In this document: positions 1 to 12,269 of the stretch, piece after piece
Numbering within the stretch: position 1 is the stretch's first letter
Layout: the number at the start of each line of letters is the position of its first letter
Source: Otis tarda
Taxonomy: Eukaryota > Chordata > Aves > Otidiformes > Otididae
Assembly: GCA_026413225.1 (NCBI GenBank)
Contig: CM048591.1
Span: 39,153,803-39,217,802, forward strand
Reading direction: 5' to 3'
Length of the DNA stretch: 64,000 nucleotides
Notes under the pieces: model-generated
What the model was told of the DNA's origin: nothing
Database searches by the model: none
Seen by the model: the letters and a program-made list of their open reading frames with translations, nothing else
Position numbers and translations under genes: made by a program

Positions 1-2157
1 AATATTAATATTTTTTGTACATTCAATATTATTACTAGCACTAAATCAGAACTGCATTGTGAAAACTGTAGCTTTCATGTGCATTTTCATTTCATGCTTT
101 TGATTTTGTCTTTAATTATAAGTGCTTGCATCGCAATTCATGGTACAAACACAGTGACGTCATCAGTTATGACTGTGACCAGACATTTGATTTTGACACT
201 TTTATGATCACTTTTAAAATCCATTATGTAAAGGAAGCGTTCTTGACAGCTGAACATCACAGGTGTAGCAATTGAGTCACCACAGTTACTGCTGTCAAGA
301 TAAGTGATTCATCAGCTACATTGTGAACAAAAGTGAACTTTTTGTCTGCTACATCTCTGCTATGAAGTCAAACAATACAAAAATGTATCATTTGTTTTAA
401 GTGAGCCTTAGACTTTACCTATAATGGTTCAATTGCAATTACCTTTCAATAAAGAAGAGCACTGATGACACACCTCCAATGTTTCAAATATAGAAATACT
501 GTTCTGCTGTTACCATAGAAATCACTTAAGATGACAACACAAAATTACTGGGAACTTTAGCGAGGATTTAACTGATGCTATTAAATTTAATCTATTTTGC
601 TTTCAGTGTACAAAATACCCTCAGAGGCAAAAAATAGTCGAGCCTCTGTTCGTTGAGACTGTCCTAACAGAGGACTTAGAGGTTGTCGTGACAAAGTTGT
701 TTAGATCATAGTCATTGGATAGTACACGGGGGTGCGGGGAAGTCTGCCCAGCAACAGGAGGGATCTCTTCCCTCTTGGAAATCTTTGGTGCTGCCACTCC
801 CCAAGAAAGGGCTAGAAAAACAGAAACATGGTTAGTAGCCATCTTATCCAACTCCTCTTTGCCCACAGGTCTTACACTATTCGAAGATGGAACCTTCAGC
901 TCAACTTTCCCAAAACTTGGGTCAGAGAATTTGCTTCAGGGATGAACAAGAGTTACATCAGTTTCTTGGACTGGAAAGAGTTTTACCCCCAAGCTGACCT
1001 CAGTTCAGAGTTGAGAGCTCCTCTGGAACAATAGCCTTTCCACCAAGAAATCTTCACATCAGAGATATATGCTGATAGAGATATACACTTATATAAAGCT
1101 TTTCAAAGTAGTTTCTGTGTGGCCAGTTTGGATAAACAAGTTTGTAACCATTTTTGAGCAAATACCCTTCTAAATCATCACATTGCAGTGAAACTTCACA
1201 TGCCCGTAAGTTGTTCTCAGTATAAGCAAGTTTTGTTTCAAGTGTCTACAACTGCAGAAGGCTTCTCAATCAAAATCATCATTAGCACAGTACAAATTTT
1301 GAAATGCCAGCCCATTAGATTTAGCAGTGAAACTCTCATTGATTTTTATACAGTCTAGATTTGACCCAAGAGAAATGAACAACTACATAATTCTCAGAAA
1401 ACCCTTCAGTGCTTGCAGAACAAAAATCTTATGCGGTGCTGTTCTATGAAGTACTATACAGACCTTTAATACTAATTAAAACAACATGATGGTGTGGATC
1501 TGAACACTCTTACACACACAGCTAATTGGCAGAGGTCACCAATCAGACTACAAAATGATTTGTGAAAGGAATAAAAAAGGAGCTCTGTTTTCAGAAGTGG
1601 CCAATAAGTGCTTTCCAGATTTCTATTCCCAAGCACTTCTGATTGTAACTTGTCCTGTTCATTACCACCCTCATATTCAAACTTCTCCAGAACACAAACA
1701 TCCATGAAGCAAAGTGATCCAGGGACCTTCAAAAGAGGAAATGGCAAACCATCCAATCTCCACAAAATCAAATGTCACTGTTTGGTCCCAAATATCCAAA
1801 TCCTAAACAACCAGCACCTTATAGGTATTTTTTTCCAAAGCCTTGAAATGCCTAACTAATGAAGAAGACATTGATTTAAAAAAAAAAATATATATATATA
1901 GGTTCCGATCTTTCTTTCAAAAAAAGAGTTACTTATTATGCATTTTACCCCTTAGTGAATACAGCAACTAACTTTTAGTGAGAGGCAAACATTTCATCAG
2001 CTTGATGCGTATGGATCCCCATGTTCATAAATTTTCTTACCAATTTGTTGTCTGTGCCTGGAAAGGTCTGTACTGATAATTTCACAACAATTTATATTTT
2101 TGGCACTCAGACCTGAGATTGCTGTAACACTGAGACAATTCAGAAACGTAAATATAC
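1..2157. other. Unassigned flank with CRE/AP-1-like sites
   Basis: No exon or recognisable repeat is seen here. Open frames are short and overlap on both strands. A perfect CRE palindrome (TGACGTCA, 155-162), an AP-1-type TGAGTCA (273-279) and a 10-bp inverted repeat (241-250 with 291-300) cluster in the first 300 bases, which could be a regulatory element. A short (TA)n run follows an A-run at about 1879-1901. By human synteny the next gene leftward should be GDA on the minus strand, but no GDA exon was recognised in the window. Confidence 0.4.
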
Positions 2158-2740
2158 TGGGTCTGGCTGGGATGGGGTTGTCTTTCTCCTCAACACCCTC
2201 TGTGGTGCCGAGCTTTGCATTTGTGACCAAAAACAGTGATGACACTTGTGTTTTGGCTGTTGCTGGACAGTGCTTGCTCTGAGTCAACGTCCTTTCTCTT
2301 CCACACTCTTCCCCCCACCAAGAAGAAGGCCAGGGGTGGCAGGAGGCTGGGAGGGCACACAGAGGGGACAGCTGACCTGAATTGGCCAAAGGGATGCTCC
2401 ATACCATATGACGTTGTGCTCAGCAATAAAAGCTGAGGGAAAGGAGAAGGAAGGGGGAACATTTAATGGTGTTTGTCTTCTCACATAACTGACAATGCAT
2501 GACAAAGCTCTGCTTTCCAAGCAGTGGCTAAACATCTGCCTGCCCATGGGAACTGGTGAGTGAATTCCTCTTTTTGCTTTGCTTGCAGGCCTAGTTTTTG
2601 CTCTCTCTATAAAGCCATCATTGTCTTGATCTGCAAGTCTCGTCATCTTCCTTTGGCTTTCTCCCATGCCTCAGGGGAGGTGAGCGAGCGAGTGGCTGCG
2701 TGGGCATTCGGCTCTTAGCCAAGGCTGTCCCACCACGATA
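2158..2740 (+). mobile_element. Solo LTR of an endogenous retrovirus (fossil)
   Basis: This is about 583 bp of LTR-like sequence. It begins TGGGTCTGGCTGGG and ends near CCACGATA. Landmarks read in order on the plus strand: GACAGCTGACCTGAATTGGC, CCATACCATATGACG, an AATAAAAGCTG core and a GAGCGAGCGAG-containing 3' part. These match the layout of a common avian ERV LTR that I recall as ERVL-like; the class is not certain. There is no internal retroviral sequence beside it, so it is a solo LTR left by recombination. No clear target-site duplication is visible, and divergence suggests it is not young. Confidence 0.75.
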
Positions 2741-4082
2741 AGTAAGTGGGTGCTTTTGAGGTGGAGTTCAGCACGGGAAGTGAAACTAACTCTTTTTCAT
2801 CTGCACTTCTTCTTCCTTAACTGAAGAGAAGAGTAAAAATTTTGTTGGTCCTGACACACACCTACTTTGAGGCCCTGTCAACTAGCAGCTCAGAGGTGAT
2901 CCTGAGAAGCTGCTGTCAAAAAAAATGTTCTGGGTGAACTGTCATTTGGTGGCAACCTGTTTAATTTTCAGGTTTCTTTCTCTCTCAACCACCCTACATC
3001 GGTTTTCCAAGACTTCTGGTGAAATTCATGAGCTAAGCTTAATATATCAATATGTAATCCTTTCTTTGGTGTGTTTGATATGTGGTTTGTGCAGTGCTGG
3101 TTTATTTTTTTAATTCACATGGCAGGGGACCAGAGTACTGAACGAGCACATTAGCATTGATTTTTGAAAATTCACTATTTGCCTACTTGTGGTACTGCAG
3201 CTGCAGGTGTGGAGGCCAGGCTGGGAAGCAGAGCCCTTTACAGCTTTCCCTAAAAGCAGACTCCACATTAAATACAGAATTCCCAGCTCATGTGTTCACC
3301 CTTTATCCCAGCTTCTCTCCTGAGCAGCTTGCTAGAAGGGCAGACCACCTGGGTTGCATCTTACTGCACAGCTCAGGGAGAGCTGCATCCCTCTGAGACC
3401 AGCACTGGCCAGCCAGCTCCCAGGTACCAAAGCAAAGCGCTTTTGAGACCCCCTCGACCTGGAGCCTTGGGGCCACTGGTGGTTTTTAAAGCCACTAGCA
3501 GCAGGCATCGTGAAGCCAACTTCCAAACTGACTTTTTCACTTCGTTACAGTGACACCTGGTGTTGTACGGGAGCGTTTTCGAGAGAGAAACGTGGGACGT
3601 CAGTAAAAGCAGCACCAGAAAGGCTTTCGTCTTTGCTCAGCCATTCGCCAAAGGTCACTGGCAAGCAAATGTGCCTACTTTTGAAAGCAGGGTTTTTTTT
3701 TTTTTTTTCAGTGTCGTTTTCTTTGTTGCACATTTATTAAGAGGAAAAAAAAGGGCAGACTTCCTTTTTTTTTTTTTTTTTCTTAGATTAATAGTCTATG
3801 TGAGGTCATACACCTCATTGAGTATGGAAGTCACGTGGTGGGTGGTAAAATCAAATAGGTAAGCCATCAGAGTAGGATGTAAGAGGTTTGGGTTCTGCTG
3901 CTGCTCTCTTGCTGACCTTGTAGCTCCCGTGACCTCATGCATTTACTCTAACTTATTTATGCAGTATACTCTGGAACAGGAACTGCCACACAGGTTTGGG
4001 ACCTTTACCTATAATGGAGTAGCAAAGCACTCCTGTAAATAAAAACAAACACACACATAAAGATCACACACTAGATCAGCAG
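2741..4082. other. Unassigned intergenic DNA
   Basis: No gene is recognised. The stretch 3150-3560 is more GC-rich than its surroundings and has several overlapping short frames on both strands, none with a recognisable product. Two T-runs (around 3690-3710 and 3763-3781) follow. Confidence 0.4.
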
Positions 4083-4182
4083 CCTGATCTAGTTGGAGAT
4101 GTCCCTGCTCCTTGCAGGGAGGTTGGGCTAGATTACCCTTAAAGGTCCCTTCCAACCCAAACTACTCTATGATTCTATAAAG
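4083..4182 (+). mobile_element. CR1 LINE 3'-end fragment
   Basis: This is the last ~100 bp of a CR1 copy. It reads CTGATCTAGTTGGAGATGTC, a CTTGCAGGGAGGTTGGGCTA variant, AAAGGTCCCTTCCAACCCAA, and ends in a CTATGATTCTAT tail. It is heavily 5'-truncated and has no coding part. Confidence 0.9.
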
Positions 4183-5133
4183 AAACACCCCCAACTCTCA
4201 GCCAAAATAAACATGAAGCCAGGTGGGCTATGTCAATGCTAAATTGGTTTCAGAAGATATATTTAACCATCAATACTGAAGATTGGGAAATCAAGCTCCT
4301 TTGTAGCACTACTTAACTTTAGAAAGGAGCAAAGCAGTCCTAGTTCCAGAATAACATGCCTCAGTGGTAGTGGTGTTAAAGTGGTAGATTTGGGCAGAAT
4401 AGGGCTACACTCAATAGTGTACCTCATGGTAAATATACCTTTAATAGAGAAAAAAAAAAGTCATTAAAAAGCCCGTGAAATTACAGAGGTAAAGTGGTGA
4501 TAAAAGTTTTCTGTCACTATGAAGGTCTAGCTTCAGTTCCAGGAACAGGATTCTTAATCTGAATTATTCTTTTAGGAAATTTCCATTTAGGCCTTAGGAG
4601 AACAAATACATTGCAGAACAGTTACTGTCCATTATAAAGTTCAGTTTAAGTTGCTTTCATTTTTACCTAAAATTAAGAGAACTCAGACAGCAAAAAAGTA
4701 TTTCATTCCTCGGAGCCAGCTTGCAAATCTCATTTGACATGCTAGGGGGCAATAAACACTAACTTGTTGTCAGGCTAATTACAGTAAAGCTGCAGGTTTA
4801 TTATTTGAATTAATTTCCATGCACATTACAGTGACAGCCAAAGACTCTGAAGATGAAGAGAGGCAGTTGCAGGCTGTGTGAACCTCTGTATTTCCATATG
4901 CACAAGCTCGGTGCTGTGTTTATTTCAGTTACCTTTTTCTTTTTTTTTTTTTCTTTTTTTTTTTTCTTTTTTTTTTCCTTTTTTTTTATCCCCCTCTAAA
5001 TGGCATTTTGGACAGACCTGGCTTGGCCTCCCTGCCTGACACCCTCAGATATTTGGCAGAGATCCTTCTCTCCATTTAAAGGCTAGAGGCATATACATTA
5101 CCGTTCCCTTCGAGCTACTCAATGTTCTCATTA
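4183..5133. other. Unassigned DNA with polypyrimidine tract
   Basis: No gene is seen. The stretch lies between two CR1 copies of opposite orientation. About 4740-4920 holds several AT-rich homeodomain-like sites (CTAATTACA, GAATTAATTTCCAT) and could be a conserved non-coding element, though this is only an impression. A pure C/T tract, mostly T, spans about 4932-4988. Confidence 0.4.
4932..4988. repeat. Polypyrimidine (T-rich) tract
   Basis: 57 bases of only T and C, mostly T, interrupted by single C. It can be prone to length variation. Confidence 0.9.
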
Positions 5134-5649
5134 ATCATAGAATCATAGAATGGTTAGAGTTGGAAGGGACCTTCAAAGGTCATCTAGTCCAACCCCCCTG
5201 CAAGAGCAGGGACATCCCTGACTAGATCAGGTTGCTCAGAGCCTCATCCAGCCTGGCCTTGAACACTTCCAGGGATGGGGCATCTACCACCTCTCTGGGC
5301 AACCTGTTCCAGTGCTCTACAACTCTCATTGTAAAAAATTTTTTTCTAATATCTAATCTAAACCTAGCTCCTTCTAATTTAAACCCATTACCCCTTGTCC
5401 TATCACAACAGGCCCTACTGAACAGTTTCTCCCCATCTTTCCTGTAGGCCCCCTTGAGGTATTGGAAGACCGCTATCAGGTCTCCCCGGAGCCTCCTCTT
5501 CTCCAGGCTGAACAGCCCCAACTCTCTCAGCCTGTCCTCATAGGAGAGGTGCTCCAGCCCTCTGATCATCTTGGTGGCCCTCCTCTGGACCCTTTCCAAC
5601 TGGTCCATGTCCTTCTTGTGTTGGGGGCTCCAGAACTGGACGCAGTTAA
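5134..5649 (-). mobile_element. CR1 LINE, 3' part with ORF2 C-terminus
   Basis: This is a 5'-truncated CR1 on the minus strand. On the plus strand it starts with the reverse-complemented tail (ATCATAGAATCATAGAATGG). It then reads through the 3' UTR into the ORF2 C-terminal segment, which stays open on the minus strand from about 5650 to 5222. Typical CR1 words in that frame are [38 protein letters not shown] and [14 protein letters not shown]. The reverse transcriptase domain is absent. Similarity stops near 5649, where the following sequence no longer follows CR1. The intact frame and few differences from the remembered consensus suggest a fairly recent insertion. Confidence 0.93.
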
Positions 5650-8600
5650 TGGCAAGCAAAATGTCTCCGCCCAGCAGGGGAACAATGCACACTTTCAATT
5701 CCAGCTTCTATAGTAGAGAGAGGTCTGGACCATCACATGCTTGGAGTGGCAGGGGACAAGAATGCCCAAAGGGATGCATTTTGGAAGTGTGCTGGGTGAG
5801 GATTATAGTCATTTTTTTTTGTCAGAGCCAGTCAGCTGCTAATGTGATTTTTTTGAAGTAAAGTAGACAGTCATCATTTTTCTTTTGTTTCCACAGACCT
5901 TAGAAGTTCAGCCATGAGGATGTGAAAGGAGCAACTAGATCCAAAATGTAATTCTTCCTTGATGTGGAGAGATCATTACGTCAGTACTACTTATACCCAA
6001 ATGCAACCCAAGCTAAGACAAAAACTGGAAAGAGTAGAAAACTTTCTGCTGAAACACCATAAAAACAATAGCTCTGAAGTTCCAGTCACTGCATAGTTTT
6101 GAGATGGCTTAATCCTTCATGTAGCACTTCCCTAAAGTAGGAAGATTTTCGCATAACAGCAGCAGTCTTGCTAGACATTTATGCCAAATTCCTTATGCTC
6201 TTTTCAGAGCACAGGATTACAGTTTTAGAACATAAAGAATATATTATGTCTTCTCTCCAAATAATGCAGGTACAAGCTTGTTCCATTCTGGGAGGTTGCA
6301 TCGCTAACTTATTATAAGAAAGACTGAGCCACTACTGAAGAGTTGCTATCCTTTGAGCATGAGATATCAGCCATTCCCAGAGAAGGACTTTTTAAATCTT
6401 TGTCATGTAAGCAATAGTAAATCCGTTGTTGCTAAAAGAATAGATGTCTGATTTTACGGGTTTCGTTTTTCCTTGGAAATGGAAGGTTTGGGGTTATTCT
6501 GCATTATTCTACTATAACAAACCTTTTCTCCAAGACCTGCAGCTTCATTTCATTTCACATTACATCTCACAAACATCACTTCTTTGAGGCAAGCAGTTTG
6601 TTTTATGGTTCTGGCACCAACTCTGTTGCTGCTACTGGGAATAAAACAAGAGTAATCTATTACTGCTCTCAGTCAGAGGGTGTTTCAGCTCTCACTTAAG
6701 CTAGCAGCTTCTACAATTCTACAGTGCAGAACCACTTGGTGGGACAAAAATAACCCTAAAAGGATTATTGTTCCTAAAAGGAACAAAATAACCAGCAGGC
6801 AGAGAAAGATGTATAAGGAAAAAAAAAAACCCAAATCTGCTACACATGTAGCTTGCAATTACTGATTTAATAAATGCTACAAGTTTCAGTGCTGCTACAT
6901 ATACTAACATGTAAACTACTGATACTCTTTACAAATTCTTTTTACACATGGTGTCCCACTTACTCACATAGAATTTAGGAAACAGCAAGCCAAGCACACG
7001 AAGCATAGCTGTGACAAACTTCTGAGACTCAGAAATGCAAGCTGTCCTAAACCCAGAGATTTCAAGTAAGTGCTACCATTCAGGAACATGCATAATCCAT
7101 ATATTTTTTTTTTTGTACAAAACCACATCTTTTATGTTGTAGTTTTAAGAAAAATATTAAAATATTTGTTACAGCTATCAAAGTACTTTTAGTGTACCTT
7201 TAATACTTTAGATCCTTTTAACTTGGGTTTCTAAAGATATATCAAAGGCAAATGAAAAGTACAGATGCCACACGTAGCTGAAATTCAGGTCAAATTTTTA
7301 TGTGTTGGATGTGGTCTTGAGCCTCTGTTTTCAGATCCTCAAATTCCATCTTCTTGACGACTGAATTATGAGTCCTATCTCTATTATTGGATACAGTTGT
7401 TTTCTCATTGACTTCAGTAGGAAAAAAAGAGAACTCCCGTGTGATTTAACAAATTTTAGAGGCTCCAACAGGAAAATCTGCTACCTGCAATAGGCCAAAT
7501 ATTTCATTTCTTATCTGTTACAGCTGATTTGTCTGAGAACGTTTTATCAATCCCTAGACAGATCTACCTCACTTCAAATACTAGCTTATTTTCAGCTGTT
7601 CGAGGTTTAGGAACCCTGCTTTACACACTCACTGTATGTGACAAGAGCATGTATGCAGAGCACATACTTTCATTTTTCATAGTGTTGAATTTAACAGCTT
7701 TCAGATAAAAAGTACGCAGAAGAATGACATGAAACAGATGCTGATAGTATGCAAGACCAGCTCTCTAAACACCTGATTATTAAGACTGTCCCTCCATACT
7801 ACTTACAAACCTTTCTTCATTAACTCTGTAAATCAGCCTAATGCTTCCTATAAGTAGAGGTAGCTTTGCATTTCCTACTACCATCCGTTTACTTGTGAGA
7901 ACTCCCGAACAAAGAAAACACTTATTATTGTAGGGCTAGAGGGTTACAAGGTGGCTCACATTCAATTATCTGCTATATTTTCCTCTATTTTCCTTGCTAA
8001 TGCTATGTTTCGCATCTCAGCATCCATGTACATGACCATTACAGGAAGAAAACATGCTATCCTTTTCCTAATTAACCAGCAGTCCTGTAAACCTTCAGAG
8101 GCTGGCATTATTTTAGTACTTTAGAGCAATACAGATTAATCAGTAGCCAAGACAAGAACAGAAGAGCCTAGCCCATGCAAATCTAGAACTAAATCACTGG
8201 GCAATGCTTTTGCGTCACCTGATACTTCAAAACATTTGATGATAGGATGTCCCAGAGATGCCTGTGAAGTTTGACAAAGATTGCTATGGAATTATGCTGA
8301 GGCAGCACTGCATCCATACTGGACTCTTCTTATACTGTAATGAGTCCAGACTGTCCTAAGAAATCCTTATATACAGGAATCTGGTTTTCCGGAAGCCTGT
8401 ACAAGTCAACAACGACAAGTTCTGACAGCTCAAGCCTATGATAAGCATTTCCCCTTGTGAAGTGAGAATCATCTTGCGTGTTTGCTGATGATTCCATTCC
8501 ATTATCTAATTAATTACTGTCAGTGTTGAGTCACACTACATCAGAATTGGTAACACTCCTAAGGACAATCAGTTAACAAGAATCCAACTGTGTCAGCAGC

Positions 8601-11600
8601 ATCATCGCATCTTCTTTATTTGTCAGATGACTAATTATTAACATCTATCATCCTCTTCTTCAGTAATGTATTCAGTAAGGACCCACAAGGTTCAGCATAA
8701 CCCCTGAAACCCCCAGTCAGTCATCCTAGGAAGATAATTTAAACTGCATCTCAAGATCCTGCAGCCATGGTGGTATTATTATTTCCTCTCTTTTGAAGTT
8801 TGCAAACACAAATTCATTATTCTTTGGGAAAAAAAAAAAGAGACAGAAACCTTTCAAAATCTCAATTAAAAACTCTAAATATGCAACTACACTAAAGATT
8901 GTCTCAGAAATCTTTGATGACTTCTGATCACCTTCCTTTTTTCTTGTTTTTTTTTAAATCTATATATGATTTTACTGAAGATCAGGATTTAAAGCAGTTC
9001 TATACTTGCATAATCCTCTATTCAACAAGTTCATCACAAAAAACTTCTTTGAAATTCAGAACTACTACTTAAAAGTCTTAGAAAAATAATCTTACTCTAA
9101 TTCCAAATATGTTCAGACTTCAGACAAAATTAAACAAGAAAACTAAAATTGTTCCTTTTATTCCTGTTGGAGGTGTCTCCAAGAAAATACAAACTCCTTT
9201 TTCCTCTAACAGCAAATGTGCCCAAACTCCAAGTCAGCAATTTTGCAAGCTGACTCACAACCACCATCATGTACAGTTTTAGATGCAGCAATCATATCCA
9301 GCAGTGTATCTTTTTAACTGCAGTTAGGACCAAAACCAGAACGCTTGCCAGAATCAAAAGCTGTCTTCAGAGAGGCTGGACTAACACCAGCCTGCTACCA
9401 CTGCAGCTGTGCTCACTCACAGCAAACTTTCATCAACTGCCTGCCTAAATTCCGCACAGAGCATTAGTTGTGTGACATGAAGATGCTAACTTCAGAGGAC
9501 TTAATGTTTGTGTTTCCTTGCTACACATTGCTCATCTCTGCAGTGCTGCTCTTCCCCAGTACTGATAGGTTGTGTCACCACTTTGAGAAGAGAGCCCTTC
9601 CCCTTATTTTCTCATTATACAGCTCCTGCCAGTTCCATGACACGTTTTCCCATCATTTCAGGATTTCCTTTCACCTTTGGGCAAAGGGCTAGACCGTTAC
9701 CTAATTTTTCCAAGTCGAAGAACATTTCCCATACGCATGTCACTTTCAAAAAGCCAAGTTCACTTTTGATGACACTCACGGTTTCCTCTTCAGAGAGACA
9801 CTTCTGAGGCTAACTCCAGATTACCTACTCTACCCCACAACCAGTCGGTCATCTGCAGTGCATGTGTGATATTCCTTTCACTCTGTCTTTACCAATGTCA
9901 GGTGGCAGGACAACAGGTAATGTCGCACGAAGTCAGATGTCACTGCTGTCCTGTGGGGAGGACTTATCTGTCAATGCAATGTGACCTTCAGACCAATTTC
10001 CAGTCACTTCTAAACACACCGGACAACCTCATTTTCTGCCACTAAGCACCTCTTGGTGCTTTACAGCCTCACTGACTCTTCCAAGACAAACCATTGCTCT
10101 TCTACAAATTTTAAACTTTCAAATATCTTAGTTTTGTTAGTTCCAGTTAAGTGAAAGAACTAGTATGTTAAATTACAAAACTAGCGCTTTAGCTTATAAA
10201 CATTATAGAGTGGGTGGAGAAAGGAGATGGACTGTTTGGGTCATCAGTCCTAGCCCTTTATGACTGCAAACAACGCTGATAAGCAATCCCAGAAAGAAAC
10301 AGAATACCACCTGAACAGTTAGTAAACTTTAGACTTTGTCTCCATGAAAAGCTACAAAAGTCATGATGCATCACAGGAACAGAGAGGACCACTAGAATGT
10401 TTTTCAATATTTTACCGATAGTGGTTATCATAAAACATTTTGCAAAAACCTACCTATGCAAAAGATCTACACAGGACAGGAAAATTAAACTAATCTTAGG
10501 GAATCAAATTCCTCAACAGCAGAATGGCACCACAGAAAAGGAAGAACAACCAAAAAAAAAAAAAACCAAACCACAAGAAATCAAGCAGATTATTAATCCT
10601 TAAGAGATTATTACAAAAGTATGGTTTAGATATTAAGATACAAACTTACAAATAATTTAGAAAAGGTAAAACAGTGTTTTAATGCACAATACAAAAGTTA
10701 ATCTAACTAAATAAAAGATAATAAAAGTTTATTCTTAAGGCCTTATGTGTAGTGACAAGCACCTACACAGTTAACAAAAAAAATAGTAAGAGTTCACCAT
10801 TCCAAGCGATTGCAAGAATTTTGCTATTGCCTGTTACTGTTAATATTAAAGTTGTCCTTTAAACTACAACAGTTTCTAGGCTACTGACTGCTGAATGTCT
10901 CAGTATTCTACATCTTGGTAACTACATTTTCTTTAAAGTTAATGTCAACTGCAGCAGCCACAGGGTGGCTATCTCTACCCAAAGGATAAAGTTTCAGTAT
11001 TTCCCCCATTGTTGGGGAGGGAATAATCCCAGAGCTGAAGTCTGTCAAAATTCATTTGAAGAAGGTCCATGCCCACGACTGCAAATCAGGCAGAACACCA
11101 AAGCAAACGTGTAGCTGTTATGCAGTTAGTAAAAAAGACATAGTATATTATAATATGTTAAACCATTTAATTACTAGGAAGTACTTCTTCAGCTTTATTT
11201 ATAGAGGTAGCAGACTACACAGAAGAAATCAAACCTTCCTGAATCCCATAAAAGACAGTTACTCCAAATTCAGTTAAGTTTTTCCTAGAGCTTATTCTAC
11301 ATTTAAATAACCCCTAGAAAGAACTGAAAAACAGGAACAGAGTAACTACATAAGCATCACTACATTACACAAGTGTTTTCACATCAGAGCAAACTACACT
11401 AGATCTGCAGTCAAAGGAAAAGAAAGTGCGAGACGTGTTACAAGAAATTCTAGAAAGTCTTCAGTTCAGCTTTATTCTTTTCAAAACATTGCTAGTAACA
11501 AGGCCACAAATCTGTAATGCATACTTACCTGTGGTAAACAGGCATTAACTGCCCATGACCTGTGCTGGTGATAGTATTTAGACCCACTTTTTTTTTTTTG

Positions 11601-12091
11601 CACAGAAAAGAAACAACAGGCATAAGGTTAATGACCACTCGGTATTTTCACCCTGTTTGGAAACTCATTGACAGAAGTCGCACATTCCTCCTACAGCAAA
11701 CTATTACAGCTGGTTTAGCTCTTCCTTTCTATGACAAGATTCTGCATTTATTCTAACTTTCATGTAGCTTTCCAAGTGGCAATACAAGAGTCGCATAATA
11801 TTGACTTCAGAAGAATTACACAAAGAGGCCTTATTCCAGAGAAACAGGAAGCCGTTACATGTATGCAAGAAATAACTATGCTTAAAGATTGAATTTCTGA
11901 ATCTTTTTACAATAAATTCTGCTCTTAATACAAATTTTTTTTAATATAAAACGCTGCACAAGCATCATAATACACAGTGCCAACATTTGTAGGCAAGGAC
12001 CTTAGTTGTCAAATCAGGTTTTCAGAGCAGTTTGAGGCAAATATTGGTTTACCACTTTTGATTGCACAGTCTCTCATATAAACTCAACCTT
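5650..12091. other. C9orf85 3' UTR and flank, otherwise unassigned
   Basis: No exon or clear repeat is recognised over 6.4 kb of AT-rich sequence; open frames are short. The right end must contain the C9orf85 3' UTR on the minus strand, running down from the stop at 12092. Candidate minus-strand polyadenylation signals are ATTAAA (plus-strand TTTAAT at 11940-11945) and AATAAA (plus-strand TTTATT at 11471-11476). Further TTTATT copies lie near 11196 and 10721, so the true 3' end is not fixed by sequence alone. Confidence 0.45.
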
Positions 12092-12269
12092 TTATATCTC
12101 TGTCCTTTCAAAATTCACACTTTTAAATTGTTCTTCAAGCACATCAGAATCTCCATCACTGTCTGTACTACTGAAGTTTCTATGAAAATCCAGCTCATCC
12201 TCCAATCCACTGCTCTCTTGGCCATTTTCAGTAGTCACAGTCTCAGTCTTGTCTTGTCCTTTATCTATC
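12092..12269 (-). CDS. C9orf85: C9orf85 last coding exon
   Basis: Runs from acceptor TTTCTGCAG|GATAG to stop TAA (12092-12094). It encodes residues 109-166, an acidic tail with GQDKTETVTTENG, GLEDELDFHRN and SSTDSDGDSD. The tail follows the phase of exon 3 exactly. It is less conserved than the cysteine-rich part, and in human this region is alternatively spliced. Confidence 0.88.

Noticed and set aside
3510-3862. Phe-rich plus-strand frames
   Set aside because: They are created by T-runs at 3690-3781.
1-12091. Possible GDA exons, expected leftward by synteny
   Set aside because: No guanine deaminase motif or exon was found in any frame here. The gene probably lies outside the window.
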